DNA of 64,000 nucleotides from Pelagomonas calceolata (GCA_918797485.1 CAKKNE010000003.1:3410001-3474000), one strand, 5' to 3'; shown: positions 22,036-32,085, counted from the stretch's first letter. Program-made: numbers and translations. Notes: a model not told the origin generated them from the sequence alone.

Positions 22036-24868
22036 GCTTGTACGCGCTCGCGCGGGCCTTCCTGCCCCCGGCGGCGCCTCGCCCGCCCTGGCGCGGCCCG
22101 GCCGCGGGCGTGGGCTGCGCGCCGCGCTCGCGCTCGCGGCGTGTGCCGCCGCGCGCGCGGGCGGGGCGTGCGTCCGCGCCGCGCCGAACGAGGAGTTCCG
22201 GGCCAGCCCGGGCAACTTCGCGCACTGGCTCCTCGCGGCCGCGTACCCGCGGGCCGCGGCGCGCGGCGCGGCGGCGGCACCGCCGCGCGCCGCACGCGCG
22301 CCGCTCGCGCGCGGGGACTCAGATCGGCTCGCCGCGTGGCGGCCGCACGGCGCCGCGCTGCTCTGGCCCGCGGCCGCGGCGTCCGCGGCGCCCGCGGCGT
22401 CCGCGGCGCCCGCGGGGCCGTGCGCCGGCGCCGGCGCGCGCGTGCGCGCGCCGCACCTCGCGTTTTGCGCGGCCGCGCACTGGCGGGCGCTGCCCGCGTT
22501 CGCGCGCGGGGTGCGCGCGCGCGCGCGCGCGCCCCGCGCGGGGGTCCACGCGCGGCTCCGCGCACCGCGCGTCGTCGTGCTGCTGCGTCGCGGCGGCGCC
22601 GGCGCGCGCGCCTGGGACGTCCGCGGCCTCGGCGCGTCGTGCCGCCGCGGCGCGCTGCGCCGCGCGGCGCGCGCAGGGGGCGGCGCCGTCGACTGCGTCG
22701 CCGCCGACGCGGCGGCGCCGCTCGGCGCCGTCGCGCGTCGCCTCGGCGCGGCGACGGCGGTCGTCGGCGCGCACGGCGCGGCGCTCGCGAACCTGGCCTT
22801 CGCGCCGCGCGGCGCGGCGCTCGTCGAGCTCGACGCCGCCGCGCACGCGGCGCGCGGCCGGCAGCTCTACCAGGCGGCAGCGCGCGCGCTCGGGCTGTAC
22901 GCGGCGCGCGTCTGGCTCGGCGCCGATGGCCGCGCGCGCGCCGCCACGCGCGTCGGCGCCTGCGCGGCGGCGCGGCCCGACGGGTCGCGCGTCGCCGGCG
23001 CGGCGCGCAAGGACCTCGCCGCCGCCGGCGTCGCCGCGTACGACGCGCCGGCGGCGCTCGGCCCCGCAGCGGCGCGCGCGGTCGCGACGGCGGCGGCGGC
23101 GCGCGGCGGTGGCGCGGCGGCGCGGCGGCGCCCCCGGGCGCCGCGGGCGCGGCGGAAGCGCGCCGGCGGCGGCGGGGCCTGGGGCCCCGCCGCGTGGCCG
23201 GCGGCGGCCGCGGCGCGCGGCGCCGCCGTCGGCGAGCCGGCGGCGCGCGGCGGCGGCGGCCCCGCCGCCGCCGAGCGCGCCTGGCTCGCGCGCGCGCTGC
23301 CGGTCGCCGCGGTTCGCGGCGGCGGCGGCGGTGCGCGCGCGCTCCTCGTCGCCCACGCGCCCGCGGCCGCGGACCAGGCCGCACTGCGCGCGCTCGGCCG
23401 CGCGCTGCGCCGCGCGGGCCGGCCCGCGGCCCTCGCGCACCTGAGCGACGAGTCCGCGGCGCGCGACGGCGCCTACGAGGCCTGGCCGCTCGTGCTGCGC
23501 CAGTACGCGGCGCCCGCGCTCGCGGCTCGCTGGGGCCCGCGGCGGCTCGCGTGGCTGCCGCTCGGGCCGGTCGCGCCGCCGCCGCGCGCGGCGGCGGCGG
23601 CGGCGCGGCGCGTGGCGTGGGCCTTCGCCGGTGACGCGCGGCCCGGCCGGCGCGCGGCGCGGCGCGCGGCGCGCGGCGCGCGCCACGCGACGGCGCGGTC
23701 GACGACGGGCCGGCCGTGGCGGCGCGACGTCTGGCGCGCGGCGACGCACGCGCTCCTGCTCGCGGCCGCCGCCGACTGCCCGGCGCCGCGGGGCTTCCGG
23801 CACGCCGAGACGTTCCGGTGGTGGGACGCGGCGGCGGCGGGCTGCGCGCCGCGGCTCGGGGCGCGCGCGGGCGGCGGCTACTTCGCGTGGCTGGCGCGCG
23901 AGCTCGGGGGCGCGGCGGGCGTGCGCACGGCCGGCGCGCTCTCGCGGGGCGGGCCGCGCGCCGCGCGCGCGGTCCGCGAGGTCGCGGCGGGCGTGCGGCG
24001 CGACGCGGCCGCGCGCCTCGCGTACCTGGACGCGGCGCGCGCGCGGCCGGCGGCCGTGTTCGTGGCCGTGCCCCGCACGGGCACGCGCAGCGTGCTGGCG
24101 GCGCTGCGCGCGGCGCCGCGCGCGCGCGCGCGCGAGGGCCGGCCGCTGCCCGCCGCCTGCCGCCTCGACGAGTGGGCGCGGCGCCTGCGGGCGGGCGGCG
24201 CCGTGCGCTTCGGGGGGCGGATCTACCGGGGCCGCGCGGGGTGCTGGCGGCGGCTCGCGCGCGCCTGCGCGGCGGCGCAGGCGGCGGCGGCGCGCGCGGC
24301 CTTCGACTGCGGCGCCGGCGCCGCCGCGGCCGGCGCGCGCGTCTTCTACGACCACGTCCCGTATTTGCCGACGCTCGGCGACCGCGCCGCGCACGTGATC
24401 GTCCTGCGGCGGCCGCTCGCCTGGGCGGCCTCGCACTACTACTTCACGCGGCGCGCGGGCGCCGCGCCGGCGCTCGCGGACGCGCTCGCCGGCGGCGGGG
24501 CCGCGGCGCTCGGCGCGCGCGCGCCGCAGGCCCGGTACGCGTGCGGCGCGGCGCCGGCCTGCGCGGCGCCCTGGGGCCAGGCCGCGCCGGCGCTGCTCGC
24601 GCGCTTCGCCGCGGTCGGCGTGCACGAGGACCTGGCGGCGTCGTTCGCCGCCCTCGAGCGCGCGCTGCCGCGGGTCTTCGGCGGCGCGGGGGCGGCGTTC
24701 CGCGCGCACGTGGGCGCGCGGCGCGCGGCCGCGCAGCCGGCGGACGCGGCGCGGCCGCGCGCGGAGGTCCTGCCCGACGCGGCCGCGCTGGCGCTGCGGC
24801 GCGCGCTCGCCGAGGACGCGGCGCTGTACCGCGCCGCGCGCGCGCGGCTGCGCGGCGGGGGCGACTAG
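22031..24868 (+). CDS. GT61-like + exostosin-like + sulfotransferase fusion
   Basis: The frame is open from a TAG at 22028 to stop 24866-24868 (945 codons) with no clear ATG, so the 5' end is undefined and may be in an upstream exon. Near the N-terminus is a signal-anchor-like stretch LRAALALAACAAA. The first third contains VVGAHGAALANLAF and GAALVEL, the signature end of GT61/DUF563 glycosyltransferases. The middle reads like a GT47/exostosin domain: AHLSDE, VLRQYAA, WLPLGP, RRVAWAFAGD, then HAETFRWWDAAAAGCAPRLG. The last third looks like a PAPS sulfotransferase: VFVAVPRTGTRSVLAAL (5'-phosphosulfate loop), FYDHVPYLPTLGD, and HVIVLRRPLAWAASHYYF (3'-phosphate region). A Golgi enzyme making a sulfated glycan is the natural inference. 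Codons are almost all G/C-ending and Ala and Arg are inflated, so exact domain limits are unsure. Confidence 0.7.
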   Translation, partial: VQLVRARAGLPAPGGASPALARPGRGRGLRAALALAACAAARAGGACVRAAPNEEFRASPGNFAHWLLAAAYPRAAARGAAAAPPRAARAPLARGDSDRLAAWRPHGAALLWPAAAASAAPAASAAPAGPCAGAGARVRAPHLAFCAAAHWRALPAFARGVRARARAPRAGVHARLRAPRVVVLLRRGGAGARAWDVRGLGASCRRGALRRAARAGGGAVDCVAADAAAPLGAVARRLGAATAVVGAHGAALANLAFAPRGAALVELDAAAHAARGRQLYQAAARALGLYAARVWLGADGRARAATRVGACAAARPDGSRVAGAARKDLAAAGVAAYDAPAALGPAAARAVATAAAARGGGAAARRRPRAPRARRKRAGGGGAWGPAAWPAAAAARGAAVGEPAARGGGGPAAAERAWLARALPVAAVRGGGGGARALLVAHAPAAADQAALRALGRALRRAGRPAALAHLSDESAARDGAYEAWPLVLRQYAAPALAARWGPRRLAWLPLGPVAPPPRAAAAAARRVAWAFAGDARPGRRAARRAARGARHATARSTTGRPWRRDVWRAATHALLLAAAADCPAPRGFRHAETFRWWDAAAAGCAPRLGARAGGGYFAWLARELGGAAGVRTAGALSRGGPRAARAVREVAAGVRRDAAARLAYLDAARARPAAVFVAVPRTGTRSVLAALRAAPRARAREGRPLPAACRLDEWARRLRAGGAVRFGGRIYRGRAGCWRRLARACAAAQAAAARAAFDCGAGAAAAGARVFYDHVPYLPTLGDRAAHVIVLRRPLAWAASHYYFTRRAGAAPALADALAGGGAAALGARAPQARYACGAAPACAAPWGQAAPALLARFAAVGVHEDLAASFAALERALPRVFGGAGAAFRAHVGARRAAAQPADAARPRAEVLPDAAALALRRALAEDAALYRAARARLRGGGD

Positions 24869-24933
24869 GCGACGCGTAGCCACGTGACGACCGCTCCTAG
24901 GGAGCGAAGCCGGGGCTTCGCGGGCGACTCGGA

Positions 24934-24957
24934 GGGGTGGTTTTGAAGAAATCGGGC
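24934..24957 (-). other. Degenerate histone-type 3' stem-loop
   Basis: Read on the minus strand the site is GATTTCTTCAAAACCACCCC, the same element as the intact stem-loops beside H2A, H3 and H4 but with one mismatch and one missing stem base. No histone sequence precedes it, so it may be a relic of a lost minus-strand histone gene or a duplicated tail. Confidence 0.5.
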
Positions 24958-25148
24958 GTGACGCCCCCCGGGCCCCTTCTGATTACGGGCTGTGTCCGTC
25001 CTGGGGCGATCGTAGACATCTCTGCTACAGAGGCGTCGGCGTCGCCGATGCTTATAATAATTATATATTGTAGCCGAACATTACGATACGAAAGGACCCA
25101 GATTTCTGAAACAGAGCCTCGGGACAAAAACGGGACTTCTCACTTGAG

Positions 25149-25170
25149 GGTGGTTTTTGAAAAAACCGGG
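25149..25170 (-). other. Histone 3' stem-loop belonging to the H2B relic
   Basis: On the minus strand GGTTTTTTCAAAAACC forms a perfect 6-bp stem with a TTCA loop, followed by ACCACCC. It lies 50 bp past the stop codon of the H2B relic at 25221, in the position and orientation found for the other histone genes. Confidence 0.8.
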
Positions 25171-25220
25171 TGTGAAATGGGTGAGCCAGAAGCGCCAGCG
25201 CCGCGGGATGCGGCGGACGT

Positions 25221-25268
25221 TTACTTCTTGTTCGTGGCGGCCTCGAACTTGGTCACGGCCTTGGTGCC
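25221..25268 (-). pseudogene. Relic of histone H2B: last 15 codons only
   Basis: The minus strand reads [15 protein letters not shown] and stop. This matches the conserved H2B C-terminus (EGTKAVTKF plus a variable tail). An in-frame TAG sits directly upstream and nothing else of H2B is recognisable before the H2A start codon, 47 bp away. A divergent H2B/H2A pair is the usual arrangement. Here the H2B body and most of a shared promoter appear deleted, or lost in assembly of GC-rich sequence. The intact stem-loop downstream suggests a recent event. Confidence 0.75.
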
Positions 25269-25315
25269 CTACGCCGGGCGCAAACCCCTCGCAGTCTACA
25301 CACTTCACCCAAAAC

Positions 25316-25702
25316 ATGTCTGGCAAAGGAAAGGGCGGCCGCGGCAAGGGCAAGGCCAAGGGCTCCGGCGGCGGCACGTCGACGGCGGCCAAGGCGGGCC
25401 TCCAGTTCCCGTGCGCGCGCCTCACGCGCTACTTGCGCGGCCGCGCGCCGCGCACCTCCATGTCCTCGGGCGTCTACATGGGCGCCGTCCTCGAGTACCT
25501 CTGCGCCGAGGTCCTCGAGCTCGCCGGCAACGCCGCGCGCGACAACAAGAAGACGCGCATCATCCCGCGCCACATCCAGCTCGCCGTCCGCAACGACGAG
25601 GAGCTGAACAAGCTCCTGGGCTCCGTCGCCATCGCCGGCGGCGGCGTCCTGCCGAACATCCACGCGAACCTTCTCCCCAAGAAGTCGCAGTCGAAGAAGT
25701 AG
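25316..25702 (+). CDS. Histone H2A
   Basis: 128 residues starting [17 protein letters not shown]. It contains the H2A fold: [15 protein letters not shown], the [25 protein letters not shown] helix region, [17 protein letters not shown] (acidic patch) and the docking sequence [13 protein letters not shown]. The tail ends KKSQSKK: an SQ dipeptide is present but not in the terminal SQ-acidic-hydrophobic form of H2A.X. ATG 25316 is chosen because it starts the canonical SGKGK N-terminus; the open frame upstream is not conserved. Transcription terminates near the stem-loop at 25737-25760. The upstream region is very short because it abuts the H2B relic. Confidence 0.97.
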   Translation: MSGKGKGGRGKGKAKGSGGGTSTAAKAGLQFPCARLTRYLRGRAPRTSMSSGVYMGAVLEYLCAEVLELAGNAARDNKKTRIIPRHIQLAVRNDEELNKLLGSVAIAGGGVLPNIHANLLPKKSQSKK

Positions 25703-25736
25703 ATCTCTTCTCAGTCGTTCGCGCACCACTCACTTT

Positions 25737-25760
25737 ACCCGGTTTCTCCAGAAACCACCC
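25737..25760 (+). other. Histone mRNA 3' stem-loop of H2A
   Basis: GGTTTCTCCAGAAACC at 25741-25756 forms a perfect 6-bp stem and 4-nt loop, preceded by ACCC and followed by ACCACCC. It lies 38 bp past the H2A stop. Layout and flank match the metazoan histone element bound by SLBP. Confidence 0.88.
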
Positions 25761-26760
25761 TCACACGAGAAGTCCTGTTTGTTTTCTGGAGCCGCGCTGG
25801 AGCTTAAAATTAATATTTGCGCGAGTAGGCCTAGCTCTCCACTGGACCAGAGTCTCCAGGACCCTGAGCAGGAGGTCAGCGCGCGTCCACAGGCCTCCTC
25901 GTTCTCTACTACACCGTTCTTCTTTAGCTATCCGCTCGCGTAGCTCCCCCTCTCGCTCGCTCGCGCTGAACGCATGAGCGCGCGCATCACTAGTTTACAG
26001 TGCAACCTCGGACGAACCAATCTCCACGTCGACTCGTCGATAGCGCGCCGGTAAGCTCTAGAGGAGTACTCTCGGCGACGACGCGCGCCGAGAACTCGAA
26101 TCGAGTCGCGAGCGTCTCAAGCTCGCGTCTCAACAAAGACGCGCCGGAGCCGCGCGCCCGAGGCCGGGACGCCGGACGGCTAATCTAATAAGCTCCCCGG
26201 GGGACCGACGCAGTGGCCAGCTTCGAAGGCGAGCGCCGGAGTGATACCGACGCAGTGATCGCCAGAAAGCCGCGGCTCGTGGCGCAGCGTCCGTCGCGGC
26301 GTCGCGGCACTCGGAGCCAAGGCATCAAACTCGAACTCCCCATCGTCCCCAGCCCGTTGTGATCGCTCTTTCGCGATCAACTAAGACGCCTAGCCGCACC
26401 CCTAGCGATTCCCTAGCGGGCATGCTGACGGTCGCGGTACCCATGGGCGCTAGGTCATGAGTAAGGAAGGAAGGTAGCGCAGTTCAGGCGGCGATTGCAG
26501 ATATTCCCGCAACGCAGGGAGCTACGCAATTGACCTTCCCAAAGTAACTCAGAGATAGGCGGCTGCCGCCCGGAACTCGTTCACTAGTCTAAATCTACTG
26601 TACTAGTTGAAGAGGAAAGAAACGAGCGCAAGCTTAGCCTAGAACGCGCGCAACCACGACGCCGTCGACGACGCGGCGAGGAAATCTCTATGAAAGGCGA
26701 GTGGGACGCGCGAGCGAGGCGGGAAACAACAGAGCCACGTCGGACGTCTCTTCGTTGGCA
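25761..26760. other. Spacer between H2A and H3 without recognisable gene
   Basis: About 1 kb of GC-rich sequence between convergent histone genes. Open frames on both strands are short and lack conserved motifs. I see no tRNA or snRNA. Confidence 0.5.
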
Positions 26761-26763
26761 AAA

Positions 26764-26787
26764 GGGTGGTTTCTGAAGAAACCGGGT
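26764..26787 (-). other. Histone mRNA 3' stem-loop of H3
   Basis: On the minus strand GGTTTCTTCAGAAACC (26783-26768) is a perfect 6-bp stem with loop TTCA, flanked by ACCC upstream and ACCC downstream. It lies 53 bp past the H3 stop. Confidence 0.9.
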
Positions 26788-26836
26788 AAGTTGTGAGAGG
26801 ACGGAAGACGCCACGGACCGAGAGAGGTCGAGACGC

Positions 26837-27895
<1,059 letters not shown>

Positions 27896-27972
27896 ATCTA
27901 CCCCCGAGCCCGGGCCGCCGCGCCGCCGCTGACCAAGACCAGTGGTGGTTGCCGACGGCCCATCTCATTCAC

Positions 27973-27997
27973 ACCCGGTTTCTTCTGAAACCACCCT
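27973..27997 (+). other. Histone mRNA 3' stem-loop of H4
   Basis: GGTTTCTTCTGAAACC at 27977-27992 forms a perfect 6-bp stem with loop TTCT, preceded by ACCC and followed by ACCCT. It lies about 80 bp past the H4 stop. Confidence 0.9.
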
Positions 27998-28333
27998 TTT
28001 TCTACGAAGACTGCTCTACGCCTTGTGCCGCTCTCTCCCCCGTCGCACCGCCTTCCTTCCCTTCTTCTCCCTTTTTCGACACGTGGTAATGAGTCAGGTC
28101 CAGTACTAGCCGTACCCGCGCCCCACGTTGTTGTGTTTTACGGAGCACGAGCACTACCGTCGTCCGTCGTCTGTCACGGGCATCGACACGCCGCAAGCGC
28201 CGCGATCACACAACGCACCGACCTCCGCCGGGCATCGCGGCGACGGCGTAGCACGGCGCACGGCGCCATGCTAGAAGTAATAAATAAAATAAATAAATAA
28301 ATTAAGGAAGACCTAAAAAAGAGGAACAAGCTC

Positions 28334-28765
28334 CTAAGAGCCTTCTCCCTGCTCGGTCAGGATACCCAACCGGAGCTTCGAAATAGCAATAAGATAACGA
28401 TACAACGGATTTTCAATCTCCCGGGGCAACTTATCCCCCATGACCAGCCGACAACGGTACTCATCATTCAATTGCCGTGCGAGGGGGCAAACCGAGTATA
28501 GTCTCGAGAGAAATACCTTGCGTTCTTCCTCAAAGGCCTCGCACTCAAACAACGTGTGTTGGATTGTTTCCGACTCGCGAGATTCACAACAAGGACATTG
28601 CGCGTTCGGCACGGGCACGCATCGCGCGGCGATGCTCGCGGCTCCGAATCTTCGGATCGCGGGCGGGGCAGGCACCCTCGGGCACGGCCGCGACATCCTC
28701 GAGGGCAGACCAGTCGATAGACGCACTGCGTCCGGTCTCCTCTTTGTAACGACGCCTGGAGGCAC
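28334..28765 (-). mobile_element. 3' fragment of a non-LTR (LINE-like) retrotransposon
   Basis: The minus strand encodes the kind of zinc-binding segment found C-terminal to non-LTR reverse transcriptases: CPCCESRESETIQHTLFECE, followed by AFEEERKVFLSRL. No reverse transcriptase palm motif occurs in the window, so this is a 5'-truncated copy or a fragment. The open frame has no convincing start and overlaps another open minus frame. The downstream flank (28277-28302) is a TAAA/AAAT microsatellite. Confidence 0.55.
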
Positions 28766-28965
28766 TGACGTGGCGCTTGCGCCGCCTGGAACGCGGGCGC
28801 GGAATTTCCGATTGGCTCTGGCTCATCGTGCGGGTTTCGTCAGGGCTCTGGGCAAAACCGGCCGACAATCCAGACGCGGCCCGGCGACGGGCGTATAGGC
28901 TCCCATGCGTCGCAATACGGCCTTCCAAGGCACTCTGAACAGGCCCGGGCCGACTCCGGCGTCCG

Positions 28966-29300
28966 CGTCCCACGACAACCCAAGAAGCTTCTTCCAAGAC
29001 GCGAAGTTTTTTGACCGGCCAAAACCCATCGGACGTAACGACACGACGCCGAAGGACGTCGCGAACACGGTTCACGTACGCAGTTCCTTCCGGTACGAGG
29101 CTCAGGCCCGGGCCGTGACCACCAATCAATGGGGCCTCTTTCGAGACGCGGGGTCTTTTGACCGGCCAAGACCGATCGAACGCAACGACACGACGCCGAA
29201 GGACGTCGCAAACGCTATTCGCGTACGTAGGTCCCGTGGGGCCGAGACTCTGGCGGCCGCGTCCCACGACAACCCAAGAAGCTTCTTCCGGGATAAATTC
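28966..29300. repeat. 147-bp tandem repeat, about 2.3 copies
   Basis: The words CGTCCCACGACAACCCAAG (28966 and 29260) and ACACGACGCCGAAGGACGTC (29041 and 29188) recur at 147 bp and twice 147 bp. The period is a multiple of three. The minus strand is open through all copies and gives a 49-residue repeat of the form EASWVVVGRGR ... YVNRVRDVLRRRVV ... WPVKKLRV. No ATG-started gene around it is convincing. It could be an internal array of the neighbouring retrotransposon or a fragment of a repeat protein. Confidence 0.75.
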
Positions 29301-29325
29301 ATAATATTCTGAAACCACCCTGTTC
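29301..29325 (+). other. 3' half of a histone stem-loop (relic)
   Basis: TTCTGAAACCACCC (29307-29320) is identical to the loop, 3' stem and flank of the H4 element, and the next bases (TGTTCTGCGAAGG) resemble those after the H4 element (TTTTCTACGAAGA). The 5' half of the stem is replaced by the edge of the 147-bp repeat, so a histone 3' end seems to have been cut here. Confidence 0.55.
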
Positions 29326-29410
29326 TGCGAAGGGGCACTTTTACCCCCCCGGCGGCGGCGGCGGCCGCCGCGGGCGCGGAGGAGGGACGGGCGGGGGGCG
29401 CCGTCCGGGG

Positions 29411-30604
29411 TCAGACGGCGTAGTCGTAGGACGCCGTGCGGACCCAGTTGTAGTCGGGGAGCTCGTGCACCGGGCCGCGCGCGGCGAGCGCGTGGTCGCA
29501 GTCGTGGACGTGCGCGTAGAGGAGCTCGCGGACGTCGGCCGCCGCGACGGCGACCACGCCGGCGCCGCCGCGGGGCGCGCCGCGCGCCGCGGCGGCGCGG
29601 CCGAGCGCCGCGGCCGCGGCCGCCGGCCGCGCGCGCGCCGCGGCGCGCGCCGCGGCGAAGGCGCGCTGCGCCGCTTCGATCTCGGCGTCGGAGACGCGGT
29701 GCGCGAGGCGCGCGAGGTTCGCCGTGACGTAGTAGGCCGCGTCTTCGCACCGTACGTCGGGGCACGTCCAGTGGATCGAGAAGAGCGCGTGGCTCTTCGT
29801 GGGGGCGTAGGCGGCGTCGCAGGCGGTCGCGATGCCCTGCTCCGCGAGGTCCCGCTGCAACTTGCCGAGGGCGTGGAGCGGTTCCCTTCTCGTTTGTGGA
29901 GTTGGCGTCTGCGTTCCTAATATGAAGGGTAATAGTGTCGCCGCGTCCTCTCCCTTCTCACCTATCTTCGGGAAGGCGTAGGCCAGGCAGACGCGCGCGA
30001 GGGGCTCGCCGTCGTTCACAATTCTCATATCGCTCCCGGTGAAGACCGCTTCCTGCACGTCCTTCTCCTCGAAGGGGGGCAAGGCGGCGAAGACGTCGTC
30101 GGCACAGCCGACGCCCGCGCCGGCCCAGTTTTCCGTCGTCATGGTCGCTCCCTCTAGGGCCGCGACCTCGGCCGCGGTGCCGAGCACGGGCCGGCCGTGC
30201 GGCGTGTCGAGGTACGCGCACCCATAGACCAGCTCGCGGACGTCCGGCGCCGTCGTCGTGAGTTCGCGTACCTGTTCGTGTTTCGCCGCCTCCATCGTTG
30301 CATCGTCAATCGGTTTTGACACGGTATCTAATAATAGGGAGACGGCTTCTGCTGCTTTTGCTTTGGGACACACCGCTCCGAGCACCGTCGTGTCGCGGTC
30401 GACGTCAAAAAAGGCCGCGCCGCCGAGCGCGGCGAGGCGCGGCCGGACCTTAGCCGCGCGCGCGCGCGCGACGGCCGCGGCGCGGCCGCCCTCGCCGGCG
30501 GGGTCCGCGGCGGCGCCGACGTTGCCCACGAGGGCGACGGCGGCGCAGGGGCCGCGCAGCGGCTGGGTCGCGAAGCGCGCGCCGGCGCGCGCGAGGGCCG
30601 TCAT
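29411..30604 (-). CDS. M16-family bc1 core/MPP-like protein without zinc site
   Basis: 397 residues from ATG 30604. The fold is that of mitochondrial processing peptidase and cytochrome bc1 core subunits: AAFFDVDRDTTVLGAVCPK, a paired-helix region ending DTPHGRPVLGTAAEVAALEG, the second half (VCLAYAFPKIG ... ALGKLQRDLAEQGI), and the C-terminus ELPDYNWVRTASYDYAV, close to the PDYN-R ending of core 1/MPP-beta. The HxxEH zinc motif is absent from the N-terminal third, so it should be a non-catalytic core subunit of complex III or MPP. It is shorter than usual (about 450-480) because the first part is trimmed. The N-terminus (ALARAGARFATQPLRG) fits a mitochondrial targeting peptide. Confidence 0.75.
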   Translation of the reverse strand: MTALARAGARFATQPLRGPCAAVALVGNVGAAADPAGEGGRAAAVARARAAKVRPRLAALGGAAFFDVDRDTTVLGAVCPKAKAAEAVSLLLDTVSKPIDDATMEAAKHEQVRELTTTAPDVRELVYGCAYLDTPHGRPVLGTAAEVAALEGATMTTENWAGAGVGCADDVFAALPPFEEKDVQEAVFTGSDMRIVNDGEPLARVCLAYAFPKIGEKGEDAATLLPFILGTQTPTPQTRREPLHALGKLQRDLAEQGIATACDAAYAPTKSHALFSIHWTCPDVRCEDAAYYVTANLARLAHRVSDAEIEAAQRAFAAARAAARARPAAAAAALGRAAAARGAPRGGAGVVAVAAADVRELLYAHVHDCDHALAARGPVHELPDYNWVRTASYDYAV

Positions 30605-31302
30605 TTTAATATATGGGGCGCTTGAGCTGTGTCCTATATTTTTCTAGTACGTTGCACCGCTAGGACCCGGTTCCTTTACACGTTCCCGCCGGCCGTTCAG
30701 CTCTACCTGCTCTTGCCTTCGATTGTTGAGAGATTTCACACAACGTGCGGGTTCTATAACGCCGCTCCAGCTCGAGGTGCTCTGCTGCTCCACCGTGACA
30801 CACACACACGCAGAGATTACCATACTGGTCACGGACATTAACAAGGAATCTTGCCAGTACATGAACGGTTGCAGTCTGGATCCCGAGACCATCCGCAGTA
30901 CTCGCCTGGCCCCTCGCAGGTCCAGCCAGAACGTGAAGCGAAAACGGAGGTTCTGATAGCCGGACCGTGATGGCGCCGCAAGCCGCGAGTACCGGCAGTG
31001 CTGGTCGCTGACATTTACGATGGTACCATTCCCTGCGTCGTAAATGTTCCCCGTCACAATCAGTCTGCGTGGTGACAATTTTCTTGAGGCCTCTAGGTCG
31101 CCGACGGGTCTTCGTACGTGTTTTGATACTTCTGCCTGGTACCAATCGGTTCTGGCTCCGCGGGCCTGCAGGGCATGAGTGGTCACGCGAGGGGGTACCA
31201 TTCCTGGCACCAAACTGTGGAACGCGCACGCGTGCGCTTTGGCCTGTGCGTGATTAAGCAGTCGCGTCGCGTAGTCGCTGCTTGGATACGGGCACTGAAC
31301 CT
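30605..31302. other. Spacer of lower GC, no gene assigned
   Basis: Between the divergent M16 and CDIN1 genes lies about 700 bp of more balanced composition. Two overlapping minus-strand frames of 189 codons are open here, neither with a recognisable motif. They may be chance, or traces of an inserted sequence. Confidence 0.4.
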
Positions 31303-32085
31303 ATGCCGCCCGGGTGGGACGCAGGCACATGCGCAGCGGCAGGCGCGGCCTGCGCCGCCGTGGCGCCGCCGCCGCCGGCCGCGGCGCGCGCGCTCGGCGT
31401 CGGCGCCGAGGGCCTCGCGTCGCTCTGGCACCAGCGGCGCGGCGCGGCGGCGCGGGCCCGCGCGGCGGCCGCGCGGCGGCGCGCCCCGGAGCTCGCGGCC
31501 GCGTGGCGCGGCGGCGATTCATTGGCAAGTGTCGCCGCGCGGTTCGACGTCGACGACGACGCGGCCGCGCGCGTGATTCACGACGCCGTCGAGGGCCGGA
31601 AATTAGTGAAGGTGTCGGATGTTCGTGACGCGCGGCTGCGGAACGAAGTGAAGGCGCTCGGATGTTTTGGCGAGGCGGCGCGCGGCGCGGCGGCGCGGCG
31701 CGAGATTGGACTCGAGTACGAGCGGCTTTTACGAAGGGCCCTCGAGCGCTCTGGGGTGCCCTTCGAGGACGAGGACGCGTTGAGGGCGCGGGGCTTCGCG
31801 CGGACGCCGGATGTACTGTTGACCGTGCCGCTCGGCGTTCTCGCGGATGGTGCCACTGTCTGTGTGAATTGGATTGATTCCAAAGCGATGTTTGGCGGTA
31901 GCGAGGTTTATGAAAGGGACCACCGTTCTCAACTGCGGTCGTACGTGAACCGGTTGGGTGCCGGTTGCGTGGTCTATTGGTTCGGCTACGATCGGAGTAT
32001 TTGTCGCGATTCTGACATTTTGGTGCTGGACGGCTGGCCGCCTCCCTACGAGTTGCTCTGGCCCGACGGTACTAATATATCTTAA
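31303..32085 (+). CDS. CDIN1: CDIN1 (C15orf41)-like predicted nuclease
   Basis: 260 residues from ATG 31303. The N-terminal half is helical with a WHQRR/helix-turn-helix-like part (SLASVAARFDVDDDAAARVI). The C-terminal half carries the restriction-like nuclease core: GFARTPDVLLTVPLGV, VCVNWIDSKAMFG, then QLRSYVNRLGAGCVVYWFGYD. TPD and D-SK are the family's conserved acidic and Lys residues. In human the partner is codanin-1 and loss causes dyserythropoietic anaemia; in an alga the role is presumably in chromatin assembly or DNA metabolism, unknown in detail. Its stop codon overlaps that of the opposite gene. Confidence 0.9.
   Translation: MPPGWDAGTCAAAGAACAAVAPPPPAAARALGVGAEGLASLWHQRRGAAARARAAAARRRAPELAAAWRGGDSLASVAARFDVDDDAAARVIHDAVEGRKLVKVSDVRDARLRNEVKALGCFGEAARGAAARREIGLEYERLLRRALERSGVPFEDEDALRARGFARTPDVLLTVPLGVLADGATVCVNWIDSKAMFGGSEVYERDHRSQLRSYVNRLGAGCVVYWFGYDRSICRDSDILVLDGWPPPYELLWPDGTNIS

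Noticed and set aside
21702-24883. Several long overlapping open frames of 250-850 codons on both strands
   Set aside because: In DNA of such high GC, stops are rare in all frames. Only the frame 22031-24868 (+) has conserved motifs; the others are Arg/Ala/Pro low-complexity shadows.
30644-31229. Two 189-codon minus-strand frames as a gene
   Set aside because: They overlap each other, start or continue into gene promoters on both sides, and show no motif. Kept only as an unassigned spacer.
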